The position numbers and the translations under genes are program-made. DNA of 64,000 nt, taken from positions 62,001 through 126,000 of the forward strand of contig NZ_NEFZ01000008.1 in the NCBI RefSeq assembly GCF_002135205.1. The letters run 5' to 3'. The notes beneath the pieces are model-generated. The model worked only from the letters and a program-made list of their open reading frames with translations, ran no database searches and was not told the DNA's origin. This document shows, one piece after another, positions 54,735 through 64,000 of this stretch. The stretch is from Acinetobacter sp. ANC 4204 (GTDB taxonomy: Bacteria; Pseudomonadota; Gammaproteobacteria; Pseudomonadales; Moraxellaceae). Each line of letters starts with the position of its first letter. The first letter of the stretch is position 1.

Positions 54735-56183
54735 GACCGCTTGTTTAACCCCTACCGAACGATTAATTTGCGCTTTGACCCAATCGGCCAACAAGCTAAC
54801 GGCCTCCCGAATATCTACCGAAAGTTCATGTCCAGCATTGAGACGGATGCAGTTTTTATAACGCTGCCCTTCTCCAAAAACCTCTCCGGGCACAATATTG
54901 ATACCATGTTGTTGCGCAAAATAGTACATGTCTAAACCATCAATACTTTCGGGAAGTTGTAGCCATAGCGCATATCCTCCCAAGGGCTGATTGATCCGTA
55001 ACTCTACCCCGTCAAAGGCATGCATGATCATGTGTCGATATTGTTCAACTTGCTGTTTCAAAATCGGTTTAAGCTGCTGTAAATGTTCGCGATAGGCACG
55101 GCTATAAATCAGGTCAGCCAGTGCCAACTGCAAAGGTGTATTCACGGTGATATTCTGCATCAGCAAAGTAGCCTTCAAATGCGCTAAGCGCTGCGGAATA
55201 CAGAACCAACCTACCCGATACGCAGTTGAAAGTGACTTGGAAACCGAACCACAGAAAATCACATAACCCTGCTGATCCCAATATTTAATCGGCAACGGAC
55301 GACTCGAGCTGAAGCTACACTCACCATAAATATCATCTTCAATTACATAGCATTGATAACGTGCAGCCAGTTGTGCAATTTTTTCTTTTTCTGCATTGCT
55401 TAGGCAAAATCCCAAGGGATTTTGATAATTGGCCGTAAGTAAACATGCTTTTGCGCCTGAAGTTTGCATGACTTGCTCTAAACGTTCCAAATCAAAACCT
55501 TGAGTATCGGCTGGAATTTCAATGATTTTTCGCTTTAAGCCAGCCAACATTTGCAGCTGACCATTAAAATTCGGTGTTGGGACAATCACGCTGTCCCCTT
55601 CTTGGCTTAAGTTTTGAACGATTACCGACAATGCAGGCATACAGCCATTGCTGATGTAAATATCATCCTGCGAAATGTAAAAACCATCTTCAGCCCAATG
55701 CTCCGACAAAGCTTGTCTTAGGCGAATATGACCTTGCTTATCACTATATAAAAAGTCTTCAGGTTGGCTATGCTTTAGTGCACGTTGGATTGAACGGCGG
55801 AGTGCCTCTACAGGCACATGTTTAGGCGAAAGCTGAATAGCACCCAAATGAATGAGACGACTGTTAATAGAAGACTGTTGAATTTCAAGTTGCAGTTCTA
55901 AATTTGAGATCTCACGCTCTTGGGACTGAAAGTCTGGATGCTGTGGCACAGGAATAGAGGGACTGGATTTTTTCTGATAGCTGACAAAATAGCCTGATTT
56001 ATTTTTTACATGAATATAGCCCTGCGATTCGAGCAGTTCATAACAACTTTTGGCAGTATTTAGACTGACCTTTTGTAAAATTGCAAACTGTCGCAAAGAC
56101 AGCAATTTCTGTCCTGCGGGTAATTCCGCATTTTGAATTTTCTCAAGTAACTGCGTCGCCAAGCTCTGATACTGAAAAGCCAT
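54732..56183 (-). CDS. MocR/GntR-type PLP-dependent transcriptional regulator
   Basis: 483 residues: N-terminal GntR winged helix (about 1-70, LSLRQFAILQKVSLNTAKSCYELLESQGYI), then a class I aminotransferase-like domain with NPLGFCLS near 255, YVIEDDIYGE near 278 and the PLP Lys in CGSVSKSLSTAYRVGW. Such regulators sense pyridoxal phosphate or amino-compound ligands. No PdxS/T or GABA genes are adjacent, so the target is unknown; it is divergent from a small lipoprotein gene. Confidence 0.9.
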   Translation of the reverse strand: MAFQYQSLATQLLEKIQNAELPAGQKLLSLRQFAILQKVSLNTAKSCYELLESQGYIHVKNKSGYFVSYQKKSSPSIPVPQHPDFQSQEREISNLELQLEIQQSSINSRLIHLGAIQLSPKHVPVEALRRSIQRALKHSQPEDFLYSDKQGHIRLRQALSEHWAEDGFYISQDDIYISNGCMPALSVIVQNLSQEGDSVIVPTPNFNGQLQMLAGLKRKIIEIPADTQGFDLERLEQVMQTSGAKACLLTANYQNPLGFCLSNAEKEKIAQLAARYQCYVIEDDIYGECSFSSSRPLPIKYWDQQGYVIFCGSVSKSLSTAYRVGWFCIPQRLAHLKATLLMQNITVNTPLQLALADLIYSRAYREHLQQLKPILKQQVEQYRHMIMHAFDGVELRINQPLGGYALWLQLPESIDGLDMYYFAQQHGINIVPGEVFGEGQRYKNCIRLNAGHELSVDIREAVSLLADWVKAQINRSVGVKQAV

Positions 56184-56282
56184 GCATCTGTACCTATTTT
56201 TTTAAATTTTATGTATCTGTATCCATTATGCGCACAGAATTATGCTCCTGTCATCCGTCAACGAACGTCAATAGGTGCCTTT

Positions 56283-56687
56283 ATGAAAAAAATAATGATT
56301 TCTTTATTTTGTGTATTGAATTTATCTGCATGCCAACCGCAAAAGGTTTCACAGCAAGTACAGCAACAGCACTTTATTTGTAAAGCGCTCATTGAAGGGT
56401 TTCTCAAAACACAGAACTTAAATGACTACCAATTTTTAAGTTTACAGCCGAGCTTGACGGAAACAGCAACACAGCGAACCTATGAATATCGGTTGAACGA
56501 TGAACGACAAATGCAGATAAATTTACCCAATAAGAAACATTTAGAATTTCAATGTGATCAAAGCAGTGCCAAACATTTCAAAATCTCACTTGCTGGTGAA
56601 GGACATGTCATGCTGAGTTTAATGCACCTAGATTTACCTCAGGCGTCGACTTTACAGCAACTGACTGCTTACCAACAGCCTAAATAA
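56283..56687 (+). CDS. Hypothetical lipoprotein
   Basis: 134 residues from the ATG at 56283, with lipobox LSAC near residue 16. The mature part is polar, alternating short strands, with no family I recognise. The frame opens upstream at 56211, but that start has no signal peptide. Confidence 0.65.
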   Translation: MKKIMISLFCVLNLSACQPQKVSQQVQQQHFICKALIEGFLKTQNLNDYQFLSLQPSLTETATQRTYEYRLNDERQMQINLPNKKHLEFQCDQSSAKHFKISLAGEGHVMLSLMHLDLPQASTLQQLTAYQQPK

Positions 56688-56738
56688 AACCACCATCAAA
56701 ATCAATTGCCTGTACCGCAGTGCAGGCTTTCAGCAGTT

Positions 56739-57386
56739 CTAACGTAAAGCCACAGGTAACTGCACAGGCAGATCACGCTGTTCCTGCAATTGCTTTTTCA
56801 TTTTCTGTAGCATTTGATAAGGCTGCTGTTGGACGAACATGTTCACGATACTCAGTGGAATCGAGCCTTCAGGATTGGCATAACCCGAAGTGGAAACTCT
56901 CACTTTGTTTGGTCCGAGTTTTTGGAAAGTCCAATCGCCTTCATAGTGGTTTAAGCGTACATAGTCTGGATTTTTCAGAATATTTTTATCAATGGCTTTG
57001 TTTTTAATACTTATCACCCCCTGACTGTCCTTGATCATTTTGCCTTGCACCACCAAGTCGCGATCTTTTAAAGGAAAAGGAAAGTCGAGCACCATATACA
57101 ACTGGAATTCACCTTTTTTATCATCTCGGGACAAAACTTTGACACTGCCCATATACGGTACCCATTTCACTGCGTGGTCTACATCCAAAATCAGTGAAAC
57201 GGCTTTTTCAATCGGCACATCAAACGTGGTTTCAGCCTTATATAAAAAAACGGGGTTTTGTGCATTTTGATAAGTCCAAACTTTAATATTATTTTTATGA
57301 ATACTCAGTTTGGCTTGATCCATAGGCTTGGCTTGTGCTGTGCTCATTAAGGCAACAACACAAGCCATATACATGACTTTTTTCAT
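56739..57386 (-). CDS. Periplasmic START-domain protein
   Basis: 215 residues with a Sec signal (cleavage after AQA near 19) and a START/Bet v1-like lipid-binding fold: FDVPIEKAVSLILDVDHAVKWVPYMGSVKVL near 55-85, YMVLDFPFPLKDRDLVVQGK near 97-116. Similar exported proteins occur in Pseudomonas and Acinetobacter; the ligand is unknown. The product is upstream in transcription of nothing obvious here. Confidence 0.85.
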   Translation of the reverse strand: MKKVMYMACVVALMSTAQAKPMDQAKLSIHKNNIKVWTYQNAQNPVFLYKAETTFDVPIEKAVSLILDVDHAVKWVPYMGSVKVLSRDDKKGEFQLYMVLDFPFPLKDRDLVVQGKMIKDSQGVISIKNKAIDKNILKNPDYVRLNHYEGDWTFQKLGPNKVRVSTSGYANPEGSIPLSIVNMFVQQQPYQMLQKMKKQLQEQRDLPVQLPVALR

Positions 57387-57443
57387 TCTATTCTTCGTCT
57401 TATTTTCGTTTTTATCTTGTTTTTATTACGAATGAAACTGGTT

Positions 57444-58274
<831 letters not shown>

Positions 58275-58462
58275 CTAATGTAGCTTCAAAATTGTTCTTA
58301 CTATAGCAAAACTCATTGCCCAGACTAAGTTTTGTTAGCCATTTTCATCGAAAAAATCGCTTTATTTTCAAACATCATTTCTCGTCATTTTCACAAATTT
58401 GCAATCAATATTACGCAGACTAGGTTCGCGTTAAAAAACAACTTTAAAATGAGGAAAATAGA

Positions 58463-58699
58463 ATGAAAGCAAAGGTACTTTTTCTAGCGATCGCGTTTGG
58501 GGGCTGTCTGGCAAATGTTCAGGCTGAACCTGCTGTTCAAGCAGGCGACACTTTGGAAAGTTTGTCACAAGTCAAAATTAGCACCAGTACACACCCAAAG
58601 GTCAATACTGAACAACAAGCACCATCTGTTACACCTGTTGAAGAGACCGTCTCTGTAGATCAGATTGATCAACCTGAACTTCCAACAGAAGTGCAGTAA
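58463..58699 (+). CDS. Small secreted protein of unknown function
   Basis: 78 residues with a signal peptide (MKAKVLFLAIAFGGCLANVQA) and an acidic, Thr/Glu/Pro/Gln-rich mature part of about 57 residues that looks unstructured. Ribosome site GAGGA, followed by a strong terminator, so likely expressed. The Cys at about 15 is within the signal and does not form a good lipobox. Confidence 0.65.
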   Translation: MKAKVLFLAIAFGGCLANVQAEPAVQAGDTLESLSQVKISTSTHPKVNTEQQAPSVTPVEETVSVDQIDQPELPTEVQ

Positions 58700-58705
58700 C
58701 ATAAA

Positions 58706-58732
58706 AAAAGCGGGAAAATTTTCCCGCTCTTT
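58706..58732. terminator. Bidirectional terminator between small secreted gene and dnaJ
   Basis: A 20-base perfect palindrome AGCGGGAAAA-TTTTCCCGCT (58709-58728) with A and T runs either side. Confidence 0.9.
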
Positions 58733-58762
58733 TCAATCTTATTTAACCGATATGACGTTTTA

Positions 58763-59881
58763 TCAGTCAAACAGACGGTCAAAGAAAGACTTTTTCTTCG
58801 GTGATGATTTGTGATCATCTCCATCCAGAGTTTCTTGCAACTCTTTTAACAACTCACGTTGACGTGCTGTTAAGTTGACTGGCGTTTCGATCACGATACG
58901 GCAGAGTAAGTCACCTTGCATACTGGTACGTACAGGTTTAACCCCTTTGCCACGTAAACGGAACATTTTACCCGTTTGTGTACCTTCAGGAATTTTCAAA
59001 CTCACGCGACCTTCGAGTGTCGGGATTTCAATTTCTTTACCCAAAGCAGCATCTGCAATGCTTACAGGCACATCCATATACAGGTCTGCACCATCACGTT
59101 GGAAGATTTCGTGTTCACGCACGACCACTTCTACGTACAAGTCACCTGACTGACCGTCACGAATCGCTTCACCTTTACCCGTTAAACGAACGCGGTCACC
59201 ATTGTCGACACCCGCAGGAATCGTCACTTCAAGGGTTTGTTGACGGTCTTTAACACCTGAACCATGACAAGTATTACATGGGTTTTTAATGATCTTGCCC
59301 TGACCACGACAAGTGCTACAAGTCTGCTGTACAGAGAAGAAACCTTGTTGCATGCGAACCTGACCTGCACCATGACAGGTTTTACAGGTTTCAACATCAT
59401 TCGGGTTTTTAGAACCTTTGCCATCACACGTTTCACACGGTGCTGGTGCAGTAAAAGTAATGGTTTTCTTCACTCCTTTTACTGCTTCTTCCAAGGTCAG
59501 TTCCATTACATAACGTAAGTCAGAACCACGACGTGCACGCTGTTGACCACGACCGCCGCCGCCACCAAATGCGCCACCGAAAATATCACCAAATTGACTA
59601 AAGATATCTTCTGCGCTGAAACCACCACCGAAGCCACCGCCGCCGCCCATACCACCTTCAAAGGCTTGATGTCCCATACGGTCATACATGCTGCGCTTTT
59701 CGCTATCCGACAAAATTTCATAAGCTTCAGCAGCTTCTTTGAACTTCTCTTCAGCTTCGGCATTATCAGGGTTACGATCTGGATGATATTTCATCGCCAA
59801 CTTACGGTAGGCTTTTTTAATTTCATCATCACTAGCGGTTTTAGCAACACCTAAAACCTCATAATAATCACGTTTAGCCAT
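58763..59881 (-). CDS. dnaJ: Chaperone DnaJ
   Basis: Hsp40 partner of DnaK. 372 residues: J domain (about 1-70) with HPD in MKYHPDRN, Gly-rich linker with repeated GGGGFGG and GGGGGRG, four zinc repeats [24 protein letters not shown] and CNTCHGSG, and a C-terminal substrate domain. dnaK is not in the window, so the operon is split. Confidence 0.97.
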   Translation of the reverse strand: MAKRDYYEVLGVAKTASDDEIKKAYRKLAMKYHPDRNPDNAEAEEKFKEAAEAYEILSDSEKRSMYDRMGHQAFEGGMGGGGGFGGGFSAEDIFSQFGDIFGGAFGGGGGRGQQRARRGSDLRYVMELTLEEAVKGVKKTITFTAPAPCETCDGKGSKNPNDVETCKTCHGAGQVRMQQGFFSVQQTCSTCRGQGKIIKNPCNTCHGSGVKDRQQTLEVTIPAGVDNGDRVRLTGKGEAIRDGQSGDLYVEVVVREHEIFQRDGADLYMDVPVSIADAALGKEIEIPTLEGRVSLKIPEGTQTGKMFRLRGKGVKPVRTSMQGDLLCRIVIETPVNLTARQRELLKELQETLDGDDHKSSPKKKSFFDRLFD

Positions 59882-59986
59882 GTCTGGCGATGCTCCTCAC
59901 GGAATTTATTTAATACTGGGCTGTGGTCTGAAATTGGGGGTCAAACCAAGTTTTACAAGGGGATGTTTGAAAAAAAATCAGTATGT

Positions 59987-60364
59987 TTAGAAAACAGCCT
60001 TATTTTTCAAAAATTTAGAGAAGCCTTTAAACCATGCATTTAAAAGAAAAAGAAATGCAATACAGCTAAAAACGACACCTGCAACAGTACATGCGGTGAC
60101 CCACAATGCGCTATCCCAAGTGAAAAACATGAGCGGAATAAACCACAATGCTGCAAACAAAGCCAAGATGCTATAAATCACAATATTACGCATCACCCAA
60201 AGGGCTTGGGCTTGTAACCAGACCTCAGCGTGATCAATCTGCGTGACTTTCCGTGCATACCAATATGAAAATGCGCCACTAATCACAGTAAACAAAGCTA
60301 AAAACATGAAGACATAAGAAATCGCTATAGAGCGGCGATACTTGGTAATATTGTCTTGCATCAT
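59987..60364 (-). CDS. Membrane protein of unknown function
   Basis: 125 residues with four probable hydrophobic segments (about 13-33, 55-75, 77-95, 90-112), Trp-rich. Two adjacent start codons, 60364 and 60361. GGGGT upstream. Family not recognised. Confidence 0.6.
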   Translation of the reverse strand: MMQDNITKYRRSIAISYVFMFLALFTVISGAFSYWYARKVTQIDHAEVWLQAQALWVMRNIVIYSILALFAALWFIPLMFFTWDSALWVTACTVAGVVFSCIAFLFLLNAWFKGFSKFLKNKAVF

Positions 60365-60494
60365 GCGTTTAACCCCATTTGCTACATCGTTCGTTTTGTA
60401 ATGTGTAGCAAAAACTGCTTTATAAAAATGCCATAAATTTCAGGTGCTACTATATTGAAATTTTCAATGTTTCGCACCTGATATTGGCATAAAT

Positions 60495-63400
60495 TTACAG
60501 CTTATGGCTAATTTTTTTTACTTTAAACCACTGCGCATACAAGGCAGGTAAAAAGAACAGGGTTAATAGCGTCGCTACAATCAATCCACCCATAATCGCA
60601 ACAGCCATGGGACCAAAGAAAATACTTCTGGACAGTGGAATCATGGCAAGGACAGCCGCCAATGCCGTCAGCACAATCGGACGACAGCGTCGCACGGTTG
60701 CATCAATGATCGCATCCCATGTTTCATGCCCTGCTTGAATGTCTTGCTCAATCTGATCAATCAAGATCAACGAGTTACGCATAATCATCCCCGACAGGGC
60801 AATAGTGCCTAACATTGCAACAAAACCAAAGGGTTTATTGAACAGCAGCAAGAATAGCACCACACCAATTAAGCCTAAAGGTGCGGTAAGCAGTACAATT
60901 GTCGCACGCGACATACTGCGCAGTTGAATCATCAGCAAGGTCATGACCACGGCTAAGAACAAAGGCATGCCCGCTGCAACCGATTTACCACCACGTGCAG
61001 ACTCTTCCACGGTACCACCCACTTCAACCAAATAACCATTTGGCAATTCTGCACGCAGCTGATCCATCTGTTCAGCCATTTCATCCACTACAGTGGCAGG
61101 CTGTAATTTGGTCCGAATATCTGCACGCACCGTAATGGTCGGTAAGCGGTTACGGTGCCAGATCAATCCATCTTCAAAACCATAATTAATTTTCGCAATT
61201 TGCGCGAGTGGCACTGTGCCACCACTTGAGGTTGGAATAGCCAGACTGGAAAGGGACTCTACTTCAGCCCGTTCCGCTTGGTCTCCGCGTAAGCGGATCT
61301 CAATCAGTTCTCGCTTTTCACGGTATTGGTTAATCGTGGCACCCGAAATAGAACTGTTCAAGAAATTGGCTAAATCTAAACTAGACACCCCCATTTGGCG
61401 GGCACGGTCTTGATCAATCTCTAAGCTAATCACCTTACTTGGCTCACCCCAGTCAAGGTGTACATTCGTTGTGTTCGGGTTTGTGCCAATCAGCGCAGCT
61501 ACTTTGTCCGCCCATGCACGAACCTGTGTCAAATCTTCACCTGATACCCGATACTGGATTGGATAACCAACAGGTGGCCCATTTTCAAGCAGAGAAACAC
61601 GAGTACGAACATCTGGCAGTAACTGACGGATTTGTGTATCTAAAGACTTGCGAATTTCATTTCGATCATCCAATGAAGAGGCCAAAACTACAAACTGTGC
61701 AAAACTTGCCTGTGGCAGTTGCTGATCGAGCGGTAAATAAAAGCGCGGTGAACCTGTGCCCACATAAGCCACATAGTTATCAATCCCCTTTTGCTTCGAT
61801 AGGAACTGTTCGACCTTTTTCACTGCATTTTCAGTTGCGGTTAAAGATGCACCTTCCTCGAGTTTTAAATCGACCAAAATTTCTGCGCGATTCGAAGGCG
61901 GGAAGAATTGTTGTGGTACCAATTTAAACATGAGCACCGAGAGCACAAAGATCCCAACCGTTGTCGCAATGACCGTTTTTCGATAAGTCACACACAGATT
62001 GACCCAACGACGAAAACCTTGATAGAACTTGGTTTGATAGGGATCATGCTGCTCACCAGGATGATGCACCGTTGACTGTGGCTCAGGCTGCTTGCGCAAT
62101 CGTGCCCACAACCGGCTATACCACGGTGCTTTTTGGATGAGATCCTTATTGAAATCAGGCAATAATTTGTCGCCCAAATAAGGTACAAACAATACAGCCG
62201 CAAACCACGACACAATTAAAGCAATGGTCACCACTTGGAAAATAGAACGCGTGTATTCACCTGTACTTGAGGCTGCTGTTGCAATTGGCAAAAAGCCCGC
62301 AGCGGTAATCAATGTTCCCGTCAGCATTGGGAAGGCCGTGGTTCGCCACGCATGCCCTGCGGCTTGTAGTCGACTATAGCCCTGCTCCATTTTAATGGCC
62401 ATCATTTCGACTGCAATAATGGCATCATCAACCAACAGTCCCAGTGCTAAAATCAAAGCCCCCAACGAAATTTTATGCAAGCCAACATCAAAAATATTCA
62501 TGCCTGCAAAGGTCATCGCTAAGACCAGTGGAATGGAGAATGCCACCACCAGCCCAGTACGGAAACCCAGTGAAAAGAAACTCACTAGCAGGACAATAAT
62601 GACCGCTTCTGCAAGCACTTTCATAAATTCGTTGACACTGCGCTTCACCGCAACGGGCTGATCTGAAACTTTTTTCAACTCCATACCAAGGGGTAAGGTT
62701 TTTTGCAGATTAGAAAACTCAGTCTCTAGGTTTTTACCCAAAGCCAAGATGTCGCCACCTTTGCGCATCGAGACCGCAATTCCGATACCATTTTCGCCCA
62801 TAAAACGCATACGGGGTTGAGCTGGCTCACTAAAGCCTCGATAGACATCAGCAACGTCACTAAGCTGGATGGTTTTTCCATTGACCAAGAGTGGCATACG
62901 TTGCAGTTCTGCAACGCTTTTAATCTGCCCTGTGACTCTCAGTTGAATGCGGTCAGACTTCGTTTCAAAGAAACCTGCACTGGCCATGGTATTTTGCTGT
63001 TGCAACGCTTGTTGAATAGCTGTGACGGGAATACCTAACTGCGCAGCTTTGGTGTTGGAAATTTCAATCCAAATTTTTTGGTCTTGTAAACCAACAAGGT
63101 TCACCTTAGCCACATCTTTGACACGTTGTAGTTGTAACTGCAAACGATCGGCATATTCTTTCATCACCGCATAGTCAAAGTCTTTACCAGTCAATACATA
63201 GATATTACCGAAAGTGTCACCAAACTCATCGTTAAAGAAAGGACCCTGAACACCATCTGGGAGTTCATGCTTAATATCATTGACTTTTTTACGAACATCA
63301 TACCAAACATCAGGTATTTCACTCGAGCGCATGGCATCACGTGCTACAAAAGTGACCATGGACTCGCCAGGTCGTGAATACGCCATAATACGTTCGTATT

Positions 63401-63632
63401 TACCCGTGGTCATCAGTTCTTTTTCAATACGATCTGTGACTTGTTCCGATACCTCACGCGCAGTTGCACCAGGCCAGTATGTCTGCACTACCATGACTTT
63501 AAAGGTAAAAGGCGGGTCTTCACTTTGAGCAAGTTTGGAATAAGACACCACCCCAATGATCCCGAGTAACAACATAAAATAGAGGATCAAACCTTTATTT
63601 TTAAGTGCCCATTCGGACAGGTTGTAGTTCAT
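60495..63632 (-). CDS. RND efflux transporter permease
   Basis: A 1045-residue inner-membrane pump of the AcrB/HAE1 type. It has 12 membrane segments, two large periplasmic loops, and the proton-relay LLVDDAIIAVE near 400. N-terminus NYNLSEWALKNKGLILYFMLLLG is typical of AcrB relatives outside the classic AdeB group. The partner adaptor gene lies two bases upstream. Likely exports drugs or metabolites; no specific symbol is justified. Confidence 0.92.
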   Translation of the reverse strand: MNYNLSEWALKNKGLILYFMLLLGIIGVVSYSKLAQSEDPPFTFKVMVVQTYWPGATAREVSEQVTDRIEKELMTTGKYERIMAYSRPGESMVTFVARDAMRSSEIPDVWYDVRKKVNDIKHELPDGVQGPFFNDEFGDTFGNIYVLTGKDFDYAVMKEYADRLQLQLQRVKDVAKVNLVGLQDQKIWIEISNTKAAQLGIPVTAIQQALQQQNTMASAGFFETKSDRIQLRVTGQIKSVAELQRMPLLVNGKTIQLSDVADVYRGFSEPAQPRMRFMGENGIGIAVSMRKGGDILALGKNLETEFSNLQKTLPLGMELKKVSDQPVAVKRSVNEFMKVLAEAVIIVLLVSFFSLGFRTGLVVAFSIPLVLAMTFAGMNIFDVGLHKISLGALILALGLLVDDAIIAVEMMAIKMEQGYSRLQAAGHAWRTTAFPMLTGTLITAAGFLPIATAASSTGEYTRSIFQVVTIALIVSWFAAVLFVPYLGDKLLPDFNKDLIQKAPWYSRLWARLRKQPEPQSTVHHPGEQHDPYQTKFYQGFRRWVNLCVTYRKTVIATTVGIFVLSVLMFKLVPQQFFPPSNRAEILVDLKLEEGASLTATENAVKKVEQFLSKQKGIDNYVAYVGTGSPRFYLPLDQQLPQASFAQFVVLASSLDDRNEIRKSLDTQIRQLLPDVRTRVSLLENGPPVGYPIQYRVSGEDLTQVRAWADKVAALIGTNPNTTNVHLDWGEPSKVISLEIDQDRARQMGVSSLDLANFLNSSISGATINQYREKRELIEIRLRGDQAERAEVESLSSLAIPTSSGGTVPLAQIAKINYGFEDGLIWHRNRLPTITVRADIRTKLQPATVVDEMAEQMDQLRAELPNGYLVEVGGTVEESARGGKSVAAGMPLFLAVVMTLLMIQLRSMSRATIVLLTAPLGLIGVVLFLLLFNKPFGFVAMLGTIALSGMIMRNSLILIDQIEQDIQAGHETWDAIIDATVRRCRPIVLTALAAVLAMIPLSRSIFFGPMAVAIMGGLIVATLLTLFFLPALYAQWFKVKKISHKL

Positions 63633-63634
63633 GC

Positions 63635-64000
63635 TTAACTCCCTGCCGCAATCTGGACCGCTTTGTTATCACGGCTAATCGGTTTAATTTTCTGTTTTTC
63701 ACGTAGTAAATGGACTCCGCCCACCACCACATAGTCTTTTGGCTGTAACCCTGAGCGAATAGTGACCGTATCGCGACCATACTCGCCAACAACCACAGGC
63801 ACCTTACGAATACTGTTATCGCTGTTTACCACCCAGACATAGGCATTTTTCCCACTCGCTGAAACACTGGCTAACGGCACACTCAGCACATTACTCTCGG
63901 TGGAGCTAAAGAATACACGTGCACTTTGCCCCAACTGAATCGCATTTTGCCCTTCACGCAGCGCCACTTTGACACTAAAGGTTCGGGACTGATCGGCGGC
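63635..64000 (-). CDS. RND efflux periplasmic adaptor (MFP), C-terminal fragment
   Basis: The last 121 residues of a membrane-fusion protein; the frame is open to the window edge and the gene begins outside. VKVALREGQNAIQLGQSARVFF and VPLASVSASGKNAYVWVVNSDNSIRKVPVVVGEYG are the beta-barrel and membrane-proximal pattern of HlyD/AcrA adaptors. Only two bases separate it from the pump gene, so the two are co-transcribed. Confidence 0.9.
   Translation of the reverse strand, partial: AADQSRTFSVKVALREGQNAIQLGQSARVFFSSTESNVLSVPLASVSASGKNAYVWVVNSDNSIRKVPVVVGEYGRDTVTIRSGLQPKDYVVVGGVHLLREKQKIKPISRDNKAVQIAAGS

Overview
The window looks like a chromosomal segment of Acinetobacter or a very close member of the Moraxellaceae. 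It is AT-rich and gene-dense. The linkages parE-yqiA, dapA-bamC-purC and serB next to ppk are typical gammaproteobacterial housekeeping blocks, and the protein sequences resemble Acinetobacter versions. I cannot fix the species. No rRNA, tRNA, CRISPR array or classical insertion sequence was seen.

Positions 1-7312 are the right-hand part of a Tn7-like transposon sitting directly behind the stop codon of parE. From the right end inward it carries three short TnsB-type end repeats, then tnsA, tnsB and tnsC (a leftward, translationally coupled operon), a small divergent TniQ-like gene, and a large TnsD/TniQ-like targeting gene. Cargo follows: a DNA cytosine-5 methyltransferase whose stop overlaps the start of a GHKL-type ATPase that runs off the left edge. 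Methyltransferase plus GHKL ATPase looks like a restriction or defence module, the main candidate for unusual biology here. The left end of the element is outside the window.

Positions 7313-64000 are ordinary chromosome. In order: parE-yqiA; a lipase-like hydrolase; dsbB and gshA; a DUF924 gene, a lipoprotein gene and a DUF445 gene; a methionine aminotransferase and a MATE exporter; an SDR with a divergent TetR regulator and a perfect palindrome between them; phoB-phoR with a possible Pho box; rhodanese-psd; pncB; an exported catalase followed by an exported ankyrin protein; dtd; a lipoprotein, an SCP2-domain protein and a small membrane protein; serB with a divergent membrane protein; ppk; a bile-acid-symporter-family carrier; pncA; and an MhpT-like MFS carrier.

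After a 712-base non-coding gap comes dapA-bamC-purC, then a four-gene basic-amino-acid ABC importer. A divergent Lrp-type regulator and LysE-type exporter follow, then rarA, a YcgN cysteine-cluster gene, a tiny DUF1328 gene missed by length cut-offs, a dienelactone hydrolase and a HIT protein. A run of mutY, an M23 peptidase, an unknown 81-residue gene, tag and a zinc alcohol dehydrogenase is next. The end of the window holds a MocR-type regulator, a START-domain protein, dapB, a small secreted protein, dnaJ and an RND efflux pump whose adaptor gene is cut by the right edge. Several themes recur: NAD salvage (pncA, pncB), lysine biosynthesis (dapA, dapB), base-excision repair (mutY, tag) and oxidative or envelope stress (catalase, dsbB, gshA, dnaJ).
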